From CAZTDD01 sp964612675 (GTDB lineage Bacteria > Hinthialibacterota > Hinthialibacteria > Hinthialibacterales > JAKPRU01), in contig CAZTDD010000011.1 in NCBI GenBank assembly GCA_964612675.1, positions 19,740 to 83,739 on the forward strand: DNA of 64,000 bases, given 5' to 3'. The notes beneath the pieces are model-generated. The model saw nothing but the letters and a program-made list of their open reading frames with translations, ran no database searches and was not told the origin of the DNA. This document shows positions 50,679-60,489 of this stretch, piece by piece. The translations under genes and the position numbers were made by a program. The stretch's first letter is position 1. Every line of letters begins with the position of its first letter.

Positions 50679-52778
50679 TTGTCTCTCGTGTTGCATGTCT
50701 CTAGAACTGTTACCACTTTCTATCGCGTAATTCTTCTATTCTCCTTCTTTTGTGCGCTCTCTCCACGCGCGCTCGCCGAGGAGACTCTCGATAGTCGATA
50801 TTCAATCTTACAAGCAGTACAAGAAGCCGGAAACATGGAGCGAGACAAAGACCGTTTGCTCTGCCTGAAAGAATTGAGCAGTCATCCCGGTCTGTCTCTC
50901 GCACAGAAAGAGGATCTCAACAAATTGATTTCGGAGATCGAACAGTGGGTTTTCGGGAAGCGGCTCGAATACTTCGGCGGGAAAATTCTACAGGACAAAG
51001 ACTGGATGTTCGGCATTCCAGAACAATCGCCGTTGTATCCGCTGACTTATCTTTATCGCGCGAGAATGATCACCTGGGTGACATTGGAATACGGTGGCGT
51101 TATTCGAAATGACGAAAGGCGACGTGAGTTTCTGGATCGCGCCCGGCATTTCTTCCAATTGGCAAACCAACACTTTCCAGAGAATCAAATCGTCCGCATG
51201 TATTTGGGAGAGCCCATTCCTCCCGCAAAACATTACCCGCCCGCACCCGGTGCGCCCGAATGGGCTGTATATCAACGCGAGTGCCTGGAACGACTGGCGG
51301 ACATTGTCGAGTGGTGGATCGACAACCGAATGCAGAAAAACGGCGAGTACGGCGGAGGATGGGGCGATGATTGCGAGATGTGGCGGTGGTGGGTGCCGGT
51401 CCTGACCGCATTTGATGACCCCAAGATCGCCGCGGCCCAAGAGAAATTCTCCGAAGCGATCCTGAGTCAGCCGCACATGAAAGACGGATATACGAGCCAC
51501 CTGACCGACGTTGAGCACACTGCTGAAGACTCGTCCGATGCGATGACGCCGATGATGCATCTCGATCCCGATAACCCGATCTGGAAGAAGCGCGTCTATC
51601 GCCTGGCGGAATTGATGAAAAATCTCTGGACAGGGAAAAATGAGAGAGGGTTTCTACAATTCAAGAGCACCTTTTTCAGTGCCAATCGAGTAAGCGACGA
51701 TCCGAAACGAGCTTGCGACACAACCTATCATGTCCGCGCTATGCAGCCCGCTCTGCTCTACTGGCAGCGAACAGGCGACCCGGAGCTCGGCAATCTCTTT
51801 ACCCAATGGATGGATACCTGGGTGGATGCCACAACACGCACAGACCGCGGAAAACCGAAAGGGGTTATTCCCACTGCGATTCATTGGCCTGACGGAAAAG
51901 TAGGCGGCCTGGAGGGCGAATGGTGGAATCCTGAGAACTACGGGGAAAAGACTCTCTATCAGTGGCCCAGCGCGATGACAATGATGACCAATGCGCTGCT
52001 TCTCACATATCATATGACCGGCGATGACAAGTATCTCGAGCCGTTGCGGTCCATGGCGGATATTCGCCTTCAGTATCTCGATGAACCATACGGCGAGCCG
52101 ACTGAAGCGGGTTCAAAGGCCTGGTGTGCGTCGAGAATCCGAATATCGAGCGTCTTGGCGAAATACAAATTACTGACAGGAAGCGGCGAATTCGATAAGC
52201 TCCTCAAAAGAGAGAACGACCCGTATACCCTTTACCGTTTCCAGAACAATAAAGAGTCGTTGGTGTCGGCGCTGCGAGACTGTGCGGATGCGCTGCGGGT
52301 CAATTTCCCGGGGTATACGAGTGAGGTGCGATATACGGATCGTGTTCTGCGGTTTCCGGTTTTGTTCGAAGCGAATTACATGTTTGAGGAGCCTGTTGCA
52401 ACGATTCGCCGTCCCGATCCAGGCCTGCTCTACTCGACCGCGACCGGCGATCCGGGTACCCCCATGTATTTCCCGATCAGCGCGGTTCGTTGGCTGACTC
52501 CGCCACGAGATATTGCGGTACTGGTCAACCACTCGGGATCGAACCGATTCGATGCCGAACTCTTTCATTTCGGATATAGAGCCCGAAATATGAGTGTAGA
52601 GTTATATTTGCTCTCGGAAGGAACGTACAAATATTCCATCTCACCTGCACGAGTTCAAAATGCAGGACAAATCGAACAAAAAGAGTTCGTCGTCTCCGGA
52701 CCGCGCACACAAATCTCCATTGAAATTCCTTCGCGAGAGTTGACCGCTCTTAAAATTCGCAAACTCGATTCATCCTAA
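50679..52778 (+). CDS. Secreted (alpha/alpha)-barrel-like protein of unknown function
   Basis: A 699-residue protein (TTG 50679, next GTG 50688, AAAGGAA upstream) with a signal ending near RALAEET. The body is helical with paired Trp-rich motifs (CEMWRWWVPVLTAFDD, KTLYQWPSAMTMMTNALLLT, TYHVRAMQPALLYWQRTGD). These suggest an alpha-toroid like those in uronic-acid lyases or glycoside hydrolases of the GH88/GH105 type. The last 150 residues are beta-rich. No family is recognised. Confidence 0.55.
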   Translation: MSLVLHVSRTVTTFYRVILLFSFFCALSPRALAEETLDSRYSILQAVQEAGNMERDKDRLLCLKELSSHPGLSLAQKEDLNKLISEIEQWVFGKRLEYFGGKILQDKDWMFGIPEQSPLYPLTYLYRARMITWVTLEYGGVIRNDERRREFLDRARHFFQLANQHFPENQIVRMYLGEPIPPAKHYPPAPGAPEWAVYQRECLERLADIVEWWIDNRMQKNGEYGGGWGDDCEMWRWWVPVLTAFDDPKIAAAQEKFSEAILSQPHMKDGYTSHLTDVEHTAEDSSDAMTPMMHLDPDNPIWKKRVYRLAELMKNLWTGKNERGFLQFKSTFFSANRVSDDPKRACDTTYHVRAMQPALLYWQRTGDPELGNLFTQWMDTWVDATTRTDRGKPKGVIPTAIHWPDGKVGGLEGEWWNPENYGEKTLYQWPSAMTMMTNALLLTYHMTGDDKYLEPLRSMADIRLQYLDEPYGEPTEAGSKAWCASRIRISSVLAKYKLLTGSGEFDKLLKRENDPYTLYRFQNNKESLVSALRDCADALRVNFPGYTSEVRYTDRVLRFPVLFEANYMFEEPVATIRRPDPGLLYSTATGDPGTPMYFPISAVRWLTPPRDIAVLVNHSGSNRFDAELFHFGYRARNMSVELYLLSEGTYKYSISPARVQNAGQIEQKEFVVSGPRTQISIEIPSRELTALKIRKLDSS

Positions 52779-52842
52779 ATCCGGCAGTTGGATGGGAAGC
52801 GCGGGTGCCATCCCCAATTCCGCTTGGCGGTGGGTGGAAAGA

Positions 52843-54270
52843 TCACTGGCGGCGTTCTGTTGCTCGATCAACCATCAAAATATTCGATCTGTCTGAAATC
52901 AGGATCGGTGAGTCATAACACGGGATCGAACGGAATTCGTATTTATCGCCCCGCACGTCCCAGTTCGAATCCGGCAGGGCATAAATTCTTCCGGTACGTA
53001 AATCAACATAAACCGGCTCCTCAAAATCCCCATCTGCAAACGTGAAATCCACTATAGTCATCGTGTTTTCATTGGACGGCGTCTCATCGTCAAACCAGAT
53101 CGTCACAACCTGTTTCCCCGTCGATCTATTTTCATAGGCAAACAACGATAGAGACCGCGATCCGTTTTGCGTATAGGAGTATTCGGGAATCCGCCGCAGA
53201 GAATTATCAAAAATAGACGTTAAATGCTGAACCGCATAATAGGCTGGTTTCGGATAATCCACTTTTTGATCCTCAGTGGAGTGTAGAAGACCTTTTCGAT
53301 TCATCTCGTCCGGATACTTCATATCCATAATCGCAAAATAGGAGGAAGGAATATCGCGTCCCAGATCGCCGAGCAAACGCCGTAAAGCCCACTTCGCCTG
53401 ACTCAATTCCGTCCAGTCGTAATTGCTCAATGCCTTGGTTTTTCTGCGTTCCGACGGCGCTCCGTTCTCCCCCTGGCGAATCGTAATCCTGGATGAATAC
53501 TTTTCGATCGTCTCTCGAAGCTCGACGACACGCTTATAACTGTCGTCTGGATTATAGGAATATGGGTGATAAGTAATTTCGTCGACAAGCGAGAGTTTAT
53601 CGTCTTTGCCCAATATCTGCAAAACAATTTGCGTTCCCTCGATATGAATACCCGCCATTGCCATCGCAATAATATTTGCGTCCGGTTGCTTGGAGCGAAT
53701 TGTCTGCGCGGTGCGAATCAGTAAATCCGCATACTGATCGGCCCGGTTGTTCTTACCGTGAAGCGGTTCGTTCCAAATCTCCCACTCATCGACATACTGC
53801 TTGTATCGTTCGACAAATGCAGCAACCCATCGTTCCCAGGCTTTTAGCGCATCCTCTGTATGAGGCATCGCCGCGCCAAGCCGCGTACCGCCGCCGTCTG
53901 AGTAGAGTGGATTGCCGTAACAAAGACAAACCCAGGGCTCGACGCCCTGTCGAGGCATATCGAGAATAATTTCATCGAGCCAGGTCCAACTGTATTTCCC
54001 TTTTTCTCTCTCGGTCTTTGCCCATCCGCCCTGGATTCGCGCTTTCTTGACACCGAGTGGACCGAGATAATCCTTCCAATTCTCGTAAATCGTATAGTCT
54101 CGATCCATCGTTTCGGCACCGACGGACCAGTTTGAAGATTCGATTTCACGTGCGTGTCGTGGCTGGATCTCACCGATACATTGAAGACCGACGTCTTCAG
54201 AAAATCCCTGGGCAGATATTTGAATCACAAGAAACAGGTAAAGAGGGAGGTACAAAAACAGATGTTTCAT
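52843..54270 (-). CDS. GH39/GH5-like secreted glycosidase
   Basis: A 475-residue exported protein (signal near QISAQGF). The clan-A barrel shows KKARIQGGWAKTEREKGKYS, the acid/base in DEWEIWNEPLHG, DEITYHPYSYN, and a likely nucleophile Glu in TIRQGENGAPSE. A C-terminal beta-sandwich follows. The family is closest to GH39 (xylosidase/iduronidase) by this pattern, but GH5 or GH30 cannot be excluded. GGAGAT precedes the ATG. It converges on the alpha-barrel gene. Confidence 0.8.
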   Translation of the reverse strand: MKHLFLYLPLYLFLVIQISAQGFSEDVGLQCIGEIQPRHAREIESSNWSVGAETMDRDYTIYENWKDYLGPLGVKKARIQGGWAKTEREKGKYSWTWLDEIILDMPRQGVEPWVCLCYGNPLYSDGGGTRLGAAMPHTEDALKAWERWVAAFVERYKQYVDEWEIWNEPLHGKNNRADQYADLLIRTAQTIRSKQPDANIIAMAMAGIHIEGTQIVLQILGKDDKLSLVDEITYHPYSYNPDDSYKRVVELRETIEKYSSRITIRQGENGAPSERRKTKALSNYDWTELSQAKWALRRLLGDLGRDIPSSYFAIMDMKYPDEMNRKGLLHSTEDQKVDYPKPAYYAVQHLTSIFDNSLRRIPEYSYTQNGSRSLSLFAYENRSTGKQVVTIWFDDETPSNENTMTIVDFTFADGDFEEPVYVDLRTGRIYALPDSNWDVRGDKYEFRSIPCYDSPILISDRSNILMVDRATERRQ

Positions 54271-54293
54271 TGTAGGGATCTCCCAGAAAGGCC

Positions 54294-54345
54294 TGTTGGT
54301 GGGTTACGCTCCTCTGAGGTGCGTGCCTACAGTATCTGCGGAAAG
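54294..54345. repeat. GTGGGTTACGC-family repeat (copy 4)
   Basis: GGTGGGTTACGCTCCTCTGA followed by GGTGCGTGCC matches copy 1 at 4650 closely. Confidence 0.5.
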
Positions 54346-54446
54346 ATCGTCGCTGCCCCACCCGCTGAGTGCCCTTTTTCCTCAGATCAGGGGCAATCCG
54401 CGCTTACCGGTCAGGAATTGAACGCCTAGACCAGCGTTCTCTCTCT

Positions 54447-55625
54447 TCAGCTGACCGTTGCCTCGACCTGGGGCGGATGAATCCAATCCTGGTAGGCGTC
54501 TCCGACGCCGCCGGTTTCTGTATCTCCAACGTGACCGAAAAGCCTGTAGCGGAACCGGAATTCCTCGCCTTTGCGAACAAGATGGCTGCCGTCAGAAGAA
54601 GATTCTTCGAAAAATTCGCCAAAACCGAATGGATTTGCCGCCATCAAGCCGTAATCGCGGGCATGCCAAAATGTAGGCCATCGGAAATTCTCCGGATGGT
54701 CGAAAATCCCCAACCCGACCAGGGAACCGTCAACGACGCCGCTGTAATCGCACCACGCGGCCCGATTGCCCCAAACCTCGGACTCGTTCACTCCGCGCAT
54801 GGCATTCTGTATCCGTCCGCCGCGCGCGACGTCCATCGAACTGGCAACACGAACCGCCAGAATTCCCCCTTCTTTCGTGTCGCCGAAACGAACGTCCCCC
54901 TCGGTCGCTCGGAATTTGATGTCGAAATCGATCATACGAACCGCTTGCGGCTGTCCGTAGAAAATCACGGTCCGTTCTTCTTCGAGGATTTTGCTGCCGC
55001 CGACGTCCACCCATTCGTTCAAGACGGTGAAATACCCGTAAATGGGGCCTTCCTGGAGCTTCAACAAATCGACGTGCTGAATCTTCCCGTGGCCTTCCTC
55101 TTCCGACCAGAAATCGCCACCGCCGACATCTCCGTGTCCCGTCCAAATTGAACGATGATGCGGATGGTCGTCGGTTTCACCCTCGACTTCATCCATCGGA
55201 AAACACCGCGTCAGTGAAATGCCGAAAGGACCAATCAACGGATACATGTAAGGACGCGACGAACGGCGGCTGAATATGTAATTCGTGACTTGATCCCCGC
55301 CGATAACGACACTGATCTGTGTCTGTTTTTGCGTGAATATCACGGGATGAGAGAGTGGCTCCTGGGGTGGTCGAGAACGACTCCCGATAGTCACCAAACG
55401 ATACGTCCGTTCCTCACCGGCGGGAATATGATTCAGGATCATCGAAACCAGGGTCGGCTTGCCTCTCGATCCGGGTTCGATCTGAACAGCAAACGCACGC
55501 TCCGTACCCTCTTCGAGGAGCGCCACGGTCCCTTGAGGAGCCAGACGACCGGGTATCTCCACAGTAATGGGGCAATACCGACGCGGACGCGGTCCGGCAT
55601 TGACACGCAACTCGAGTTTTTTCAT
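54447..55625 (-). CDS. DUF6807/PmoA-family protein
   Basis: A 392-residue protein without signal peptide. It has FTQKQTQISVVIGGDQVTNY, RPYMYPLIGPFGISLTR, HPHHRSIWTGHGDVGG and GLGIFDHPENFRWPTFWHAR, typical of PF14100 (named methane oxygenase PmoA, though unrelated to copper monooxygenase). The HPHHRS motif is a likely metal or sugar site. The first 90 residues form an extra domain. It belongs with sugar-degradation genes in many genomes; function not established. Confidence 0.85.
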   Translation of the reverse strand: MKKLELRVNAGPRPRRYCPITVEIPGRLAPQGTVALLEEGTERAFAVQIEPGSRGKPTLVSMILNHIPAGEERTYRLVTIGSRSRPPQEPLSHPVIFTQKQTQISVVIGGDQVTNYIFSRRSSRPYMYPLIGPFGISLTRCFPMDEVEGETDDHPHHRSIWTGHGDVGGGDFWSEEEGHGKIQHVDLLKLQEGPIYGYFTVLNEWVDVGGSKILEEERTVIFYGQPQAVRMIDFDIKFRATEGDVRFGDTKEGGILAVRVASSMDVARGGRIQNAMRGVNESEVWGNRAAWCDYSGVVDGSLVGLGIFDHPENFRWPTFWHARDYGLMAANPFGFGEFFEESSSDGSHLVRKGEEFRFRYRLFGHVGDTETGGVGDAYQDWIHPPQVEATVS

Positions 55626-55717
55626 GGGTTCCTATCCCCTCCGAGACAAGATGACGAACGGGACGAGTCCCGCTTGATTCCTCTTTGTTGTTCCTCTCGG
55701 CACTACGAACTGTACAC

Positions 55718-56533
55718 TCAGGACTTTCCGAGCTCTTTGGAACGCTCGGTTGCCTTGCGAATCGTTTCACTCACAATTTCCGGCAAACGGGCATTTCCGA
55801 GAACGTTCAATCCGGCCTCGGTCGTGCCGCCCGGTGTGGCAACGCGTTTCACCAGCACAGCGGGATCTTCGGACGACTGCTCCAGATAACGGCCCGTGCC
55901 GGCAAATGTATGCAACACCAGGAGTCGGGCAGTCTCCTCGGGAAGCCCCACCTCTTTTCCAGCCGCGATCATCTGGTCCACAAGATAGAACAGATAACCG
56001 GGGCCGCTTCCCGAAACCGCCGTGACAGCGTCTTGAAGTTCTTCTTCTACTTCGACCACGGGTCCCACCGCCGAAAGAATCTCGTTCACCCACGCCCGGA
56101 CATTCTGCCGCACATTGGGACCGAAAGTCACAGAACTAATGCCCGCCTGCACCTGCGCGGGGAGATTCGGCATTACTCGGACAATCTCGACGAAATCCCC
56201 GAGAACGGAGGCCAGTTTCTGCCTGCTCTGCCCCGCCAGAATCGAGATCAAAACGTGTTCTTCTCCGAGCAACGCTTTTAGGCGGGAACCAACTTCTGGA
56301 AGGTGCATCGGCTTCACTGCAAGTAGAACAGTCCGAGCGAAACCGGTGGCCTTTTCCAACAGATCGGAAACCTGAACACCGTAATCGCGCGCCAGCTGGT
56401 CGCGCCGCTCGGGGACCAGTTCGCACACCAGAATATCGGAAGGCGAACAGATCTCCTTTTTGACGAGTCCGCCGATCAACGCGGACCCCATATTTCCACC
56501 GCCGATTACTGCGAGTTTTCTTTCCACTGTCAT
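55718..56533 (-). CDS. proC: Pyrroline-5-carboxylate reductase
   Basis: A 271-residue protein: NAD(P)H Rossmann motif LAVIGGGNMGSALIGG at the N-terminus and the signature region TAVSGSGPGYLFYLVDQM, then RVATPGGTTEAGLNVL. It makes proline from pyrroline-5-carboxylate in the cytoplasm. Length and ATG (AGAAGAGGGA upstream) are normal. proA and proB are not in the window. Confidence 0.96.
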   Translation of the reverse strand: MTVERKLAVIGGGNMGSALIGGLVKKEICSPSDILVCELVPERRDQLARDYGVQVSDLLEKATGFARTVLLAVKPMHLPEVGSRLKALLGEEHVLISILAGQSRQKLASVLGDFVEIVRVMPNLPAQVQAGISSVTFGPNVRQNVRAWVNEILSAVGPVVEVEEELQDAVTAVSGSGPGYLFYLVDQMIAAGKEVGLPEETARLLVLHTFAGTGRYLEQSSEDPAVLVKRVATPGGTTEAGLNVLGNARLPEIVSETIRKATERSKELGKS

Positions 56534-56565
56534 TCCCTCTTCTGCGATTCCCTCAGGCGGCTCAC

Positions 56566-56830
56566 TATTGTAGTGTCGCAGATATATCGTAACTTATCGT
56601 CATTGCGAGCGAAGCGAAGCAATCTCAATACGTTACGAGATCGCCACGTCGCTTCGTTCCTCCTAAGAAACGCCTGCGAATCGTCATTCCGAGGAGCGAA
56701 GCGACGTGGGAATCTCGCCGTTGAATCGGACAAAACGAGATGGCCACGCTTCGCTCGCCATGACGGCAACGGAGATCCTGTTTTCTTTCCCAAATCACCG
56801 GCTCCAACGGTCCGGGGCTCGCGATGACGG
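56566..56830. repeat. Dispersed repeat family A (copy 4, long form)
   Basis: It starts TAGTGTCGCAGATATATCGT, and contains CATTGCGAGCGAAGCGAAGC before the common ATCGTCATTCCGAGGAGCGA and CCGGGGCTCGCGATGACGG parts. The same long form occurs inverted at 62207. No gene between 56533 and 56875. Confidence 0.8.
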
Positions 56831-56874
56831 TTCCAAGCGCCCCGAATATGGTGCAAAAAGGCGGATGCATTGGA

Positions 56875-58725
56875 CTACCCCGTCTTTTGGGTTGCAGGAC
56901 CGTAATAATCCTGAATCGCCATGACTGTGAGTGTGCCTTCGGAACACGCCTTAATTCCGTGAACGGCGGCTTCAGCAGCTGCGATGGTCGTAATGTAGGG
57001 CACATTGTTCTCGACCGCGCATCTCCGCAGCGCCTTCTCGTCAAAGGCCGAATCCGATCCCGAAGGAGTATTGATAACGAGCCCAACCCGGCCCTCCTTC
57101 ATAACGTCCACAAGATTTGGCCTGCCTTCGTGCACTTTGAAAGTTGTCTGGCACGAGACTCCGTCTTGGCTTAGCATCTCAGCCGTTCCGGCCGTCGCCA
57201 CAATCTCGAATCCCATCTCATCGAGGATTCGCGCCACAGGCAGAGCTTTGGGTTTATCGTGATCGTTCACACTGAGGATCACCTGGGTTTTCTGGTCTTT
57301 CTGTGGAGGGGCGGGCAGCGTCATTCCCGCCGCCATCTGCGATTTGGCGTACGCCTGGCCGAATCCCATATCGATTCCCATGACTTCGCCTGTGGAACGC
57401 ATCTCAGGTCCTAAGAGTGGGTCTACGTTGGTGAACTTCACAAACGGCAGGACCGCCTCTTTCACGGCGAAATGCTCTACGGAGAATCGATCGCCTAAGT
57501 TGAATTCTTTTAATGATTTACCGACCATGACCATCGCTGCGATCTTTGCCAGCGGCACACCGGTCGCCTTGCTGACATAGGGCACAGTCCTCGACGCCCG
57601 CGGATTGACTTCGAGAACGTACACTTCCTCGTTTTCATCTTGCCGTGCCACCGCAAACTGAATGTTGAGGAGCCCCTTCACCTGAAGACGGAGGGCGAGT
57701 TGAACGGTCTGGCGGCAGATTTCATCGATGGTTTCCGGCTTCAACGTCCGGGGAGGCAAAACACACGCACTGTCTCCCGAATGGATACCGGCAAACTCAA
57801 TGTGTTCCATGACTCCGCCGATATACACATGCTCGCCGTCCGCGACCGCATCCACATCCACCTCGATCGCATCTTCGAGATACTTGTCGATGAGAATGGG
57901 GTGATCGGGGGAGGCATCCACGGCCTCAGCGATGTAATTCTCCAACGTGCTTGGGCTGTAAACGATGACCATCGCACGTCCCCCCAACACAAATGAGGGC
58001 CGAACCAGTACCGGATACCCCAACTTGTCGGCAATTTCGCGCGCTTCCTCGTAGGAGCCGGCTGTGCCGTTCGGCGGCTGTTTGATCTGTAGGTCATTAA
58101 TCAGCGAAGCGAAACGTCTTCTATCTTCAGCAATATCGATACTGTCAGGGCTTGTACCGAGAATCCGCACGCCGGCGCGCTCAAGCGGTACCGCCAGTTT
58201 CAGCGGCGTTTGGCCCCCAAACTGTACAATGATTCCGTACGGTTTCTCTACTTCGATGAGGTTCAAAACATCTTCATACGTGAGGGGTTCGAAGTAGAGC
58301 CTGTCGGCGGTGTCGTAGTCCGTGGAGACAGTCTCGGGGTTTGAATTGACCATAATGGTCTCATACCCGGCCTCACGAAGTGCGAACACACAGTGACAGC
58401 AGCAATAGTCGAATTCGATCCCTTGACCGATCCGGTTCGGACCGCCGCCAAGAATGACGATCTTCTCTTTATCGCAGGGGCGCACCTCGGTTTCTTCTTC
58501 GTATGTCGAGTAATGGTAAGGAGTAAACGCTTCAAACTCTGCGGCACAAGTATCGACCGTTTTATAGACAGGTGTGATCCCCCACTCCTCACGGAGACGC
58601 CGCACCTCAGCCTCGGTGCTTTTGAAAATGTGGGCGAGCTGGCGATCCGAGAAGCCCATTTGCTTCGCCTCTCGAAGCATCCTCGCCAGTTCGGTTTCTT
58701 GGCTCAGTTCAGTTATTGTGCCCAT
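56875..58725 (-). CDS. carB2: Carbamoyl-phosphate synthase large subunit, C-terminal half
   Basis: A 616-residue protein with the rest of CarB: linker (LREAKQMGFSDRQLAHIFKS), the second ATP-grasp (KIVILGGGPNRIGQGIEFDY, PVLVRPSFVLGGRAMVIV, VYVLEVNPRASRTVPYVSKA) and the C-terminal allosteric domain (VHEGRPNLVDVMKEGRVGLV). It phosphorylates carbamate. The ATG lies within the last 17 bases of the N-half gene. It also carries the effector-binding domain that would respond to UMP. Confidence 0.95.
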   Translation of the reverse strand: MGTITELSQETELARMLREAKQMGFSDRQLAHIFKSTEAEVRRLREEWGITPVYKTVDTCAAEFEAFTPYHYSTYEEETEVRPCDKEKIVILGGGPNRIGQGIEFDYCCCHCVFALREAGYETIMVNSNPETVSTDYDTADRLYFEPLTYEDVLNLIEVEKPYGIIVQFGGQTPLKLAVPLERAGVRILGTSPDSIDIAEDRRRFASLINDLQIKQPPNGTAGSYEEAREIADKLGYPVLVRPSFVLGGRAMVIVYSPSTLENYIAEAVDASPDHPILIDKYLEDAIEVDVDAVADGEHVYIGGVMEHIEFAGIHSGDSACVLPPRTLKPETIDEICRQTVQLALRLQVKGLLNIQFAVARQDENEEVYVLEVNPRASRTVPYVSKATGVPLAKIAAMVMVGKSLKEFNLGDRFSVEHFAVKEAVLPFVKFTNVDPLLGPEMRSTGEVMGIDMGFGQAYAKSQMAAGMTLPAPPQKDQKTQVILSVNDHDKPKALPVARILDEMGFEIVATAGTAEMLSQDGVSCQTTFKVHEGRPNLVDVMKEGRVGLVINTPSGSDSAFDEKALRRCAVENNVPYITTIAAAEAAVHGIKACSEGTLTVMAIQDYYGPATQKTG

Positions 58726-60271
58726 CTATCACCGTCTTGTGATTTGCTCGAACCGCTTCTCGCGGCGACTGACTCAGCCGCGACAATTCCGAACGGAACG
58801 ATTCCGCCCTGCTTTCCAGCTGAAGCTCCATGTCGATGATTTGACGCATGTTATCGAGAAACCACGGGTCGATCTTTGTCATGTCGAAGATCTCTTCCGT
58901 GCTGAATCCATAGAGATAGGCATAGCGAAGGTAGAAAATGCGGTCCGGGGTTGGGACTCGCAGCTTCTTGATAATTTCGTGCCGTATGTCTTCCCGATTC
59001 ATTTCCTCGGAAAGCGGGAAGGTTAACCGGTCACGTCCGTCGCGTCCCAAACCGTATCGGTCGGTTTCGAGCGACCGAAGACCTTTTTGCAGAGCTTCCT
59101 TGAATGTCCTTCCAATCGCCATCGCCTCGCCCACTGATTTCATCTGCGTACCTAACCGTGGATCGGAACCGGGGAATTTCTCGAACGCCCACCGTGGAAT
59201 CTTCACCACGCAGTAATCGATGGTGGGTTCGAAGGAGGCCGGCGTCTCTTGGGTGATGTCGTTCGGGATTTCGTCGAGGGTATAGCCGACCGCGAGTTTC
59301 GCGGCGATCTTGGCGATGGGGAAACCGGTCGCTTTCGACGCGAGCGCCGAACTACGCGAGACTCGGGGATTCATCTCGATGACGACGATGTCTCCATTAT
59401 CCGGATTGATGGCGAACTGGATGTTAGAACCGCCGGTCTCGACACCGATCTCTCGGATGATGGCGATGGCGGCATCCCGCATCCGCTGGTATTCCTTGTC
59501 GGTCAATGTCTGCGCGGGAGCGACGGTAATGCTGTCCCCCGTGTGAACCCCCATCGGGTCGAAATTCTCTATCGAGCAAATGATGACCACATTGTCTGCC
59601 AGGTCCCTCATAACCTCGAGTTCAAATTCCTTCCACCCCAAGACAGATTGTTCGACAAGGACACGGTGGACCGGGCTGGCCTGAACTCCCCAGCGGACAA
59701 CCTCCCGATACTCTTCTGAGTTGTAGGCGGTACCTGCTCCGGTCCCACCGAGAGTATAGGAGGGACGGATAATTGCAGGAAATCCAATATGTTCGATCAA
59801 CTCTTCCGCTTCCTCGACATTGCTGGCGTACCCGCTCCGTGGCACTGTCAAGCCGATCCGCTCCATGGCGTCTTTGAACTCTTCACGATCTTCCGCCTTT
59901 TGGATCGCCTTCAGCTTCGCCCCGATCAATTCCACGCCGTATCGGTCCAGGGTGCCGTTTTCCGCCAGGGTAACTGCTGTGTTCAAAGCCGTTTGTCCAC
60001 CCAATGTGGGCAGCAGACAGTCAGGCCGTTCTTTCTCAATGATCTTCTCGACGATTTCAGGCAAGATCGGCTCGATGTAAGTCCGGTCTCCCATTTCGGG
60101 ATCGGTCATAATCGTTGCCGGGTTGCTATTGACCAAAACAACCGTAAATCCCTCTTCTCTCAGCGCTTTGCAGCCCTGAGTCCCGGAATAGTCGAACTCG
60201 CAGGCCTGACCGATGATGATCGGTCCGGAACCAACGATCAGTATTTTTTTGATGTCCGTGCGTTTCGGCAT
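58709..60271 (-). CDS. carB1: Carbamoyl-phosphate synthase large subunit, N-terminal half
   Basis: A 520-residue protein with the first ATP-grasp (KKILIVGSGPIIIGQACEFD, PAIIRPSYTLGGTGAGTAYN, VVIEMNPRVSRSSALASKAT) and the start of the linker ending in IDPWFLDNMRQIIDMELQLE. It makes carboxyphosphate and carbamate. The stop overlaps the second gene by 17 bases, ATGGGCACAATAACTGA. The last 35 residues do not match CarB, so the break looks evolved, not a sequencing frameshift. carA is not seen. Confidence 0.95.
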   Translation of the reverse strand: MPKRTDIKKILIVGSGPIIIGQACEFDYSGTQGCKALREEGFTVVLVNSNPATIMTDPEMGDRTYIEPILPEIVEKIIEKERPDCLLPTLGGQTALNTAVTLAENGTLDRYGVELIGAKLKAIQKAEDREEFKDAMERIGLTVPRSGYASNVEEAEELIEHIGFPAIIRPSYTLGGTGAGTAYNSEEYREVVRWGVQASPVHRVLVEQSVLGWKEFELEVMRDLADNVVIICSIENFDPMGVHTGDSITVAPAQTLTDKEYQRMRDAAIAIIREIGVETGGSNIQFAINPDNGDIVVIEMNPRVSRSSALASKATGFPIAKIAAKLAVGYTLDEIPNDITQETPASFEPTIDYCVVKIPRWAFEKFPGSDPRLGTQMKSVGEAMAIGRTFKEALQKGLRSLETDRYGLGRDGRDRLTFPLSEEMNREDIRHEIIKKLRVPTPDRIFYLRYAYLYGFSTEEIFDMTKIDPWFLDNMRQIIDMELQLESRAESFRSELSRLSQSPREAVRANHKTVIDGHNN

Positions 60272-60489
60272 TGTGCCTAATTGACGCGAAGCAATGGTCT
60301 TCGCTCAACGTTTTAGTTGCGCCATATTACGTTAAAACGACTGTTCAGCCAAGCGGCGGTCGGATTTCACAATGTAAGCAATTGAAAAATAATAATTTAT
60401 GAGAAGAGTCAAAAGCGGGGGCCAACGCTGAAAAGCAACAAAATGGAAACACACACGCTTCGATCTCTGTACGGATGTGGTGCGCAATT

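Noticed and set aside
58709..58725. carB break as a sequencing frameshift
   Set aside because: The residues on each side of the overlap are not CarB-like and would make an over-long linker, so a true split is likelier, although reads should decide.
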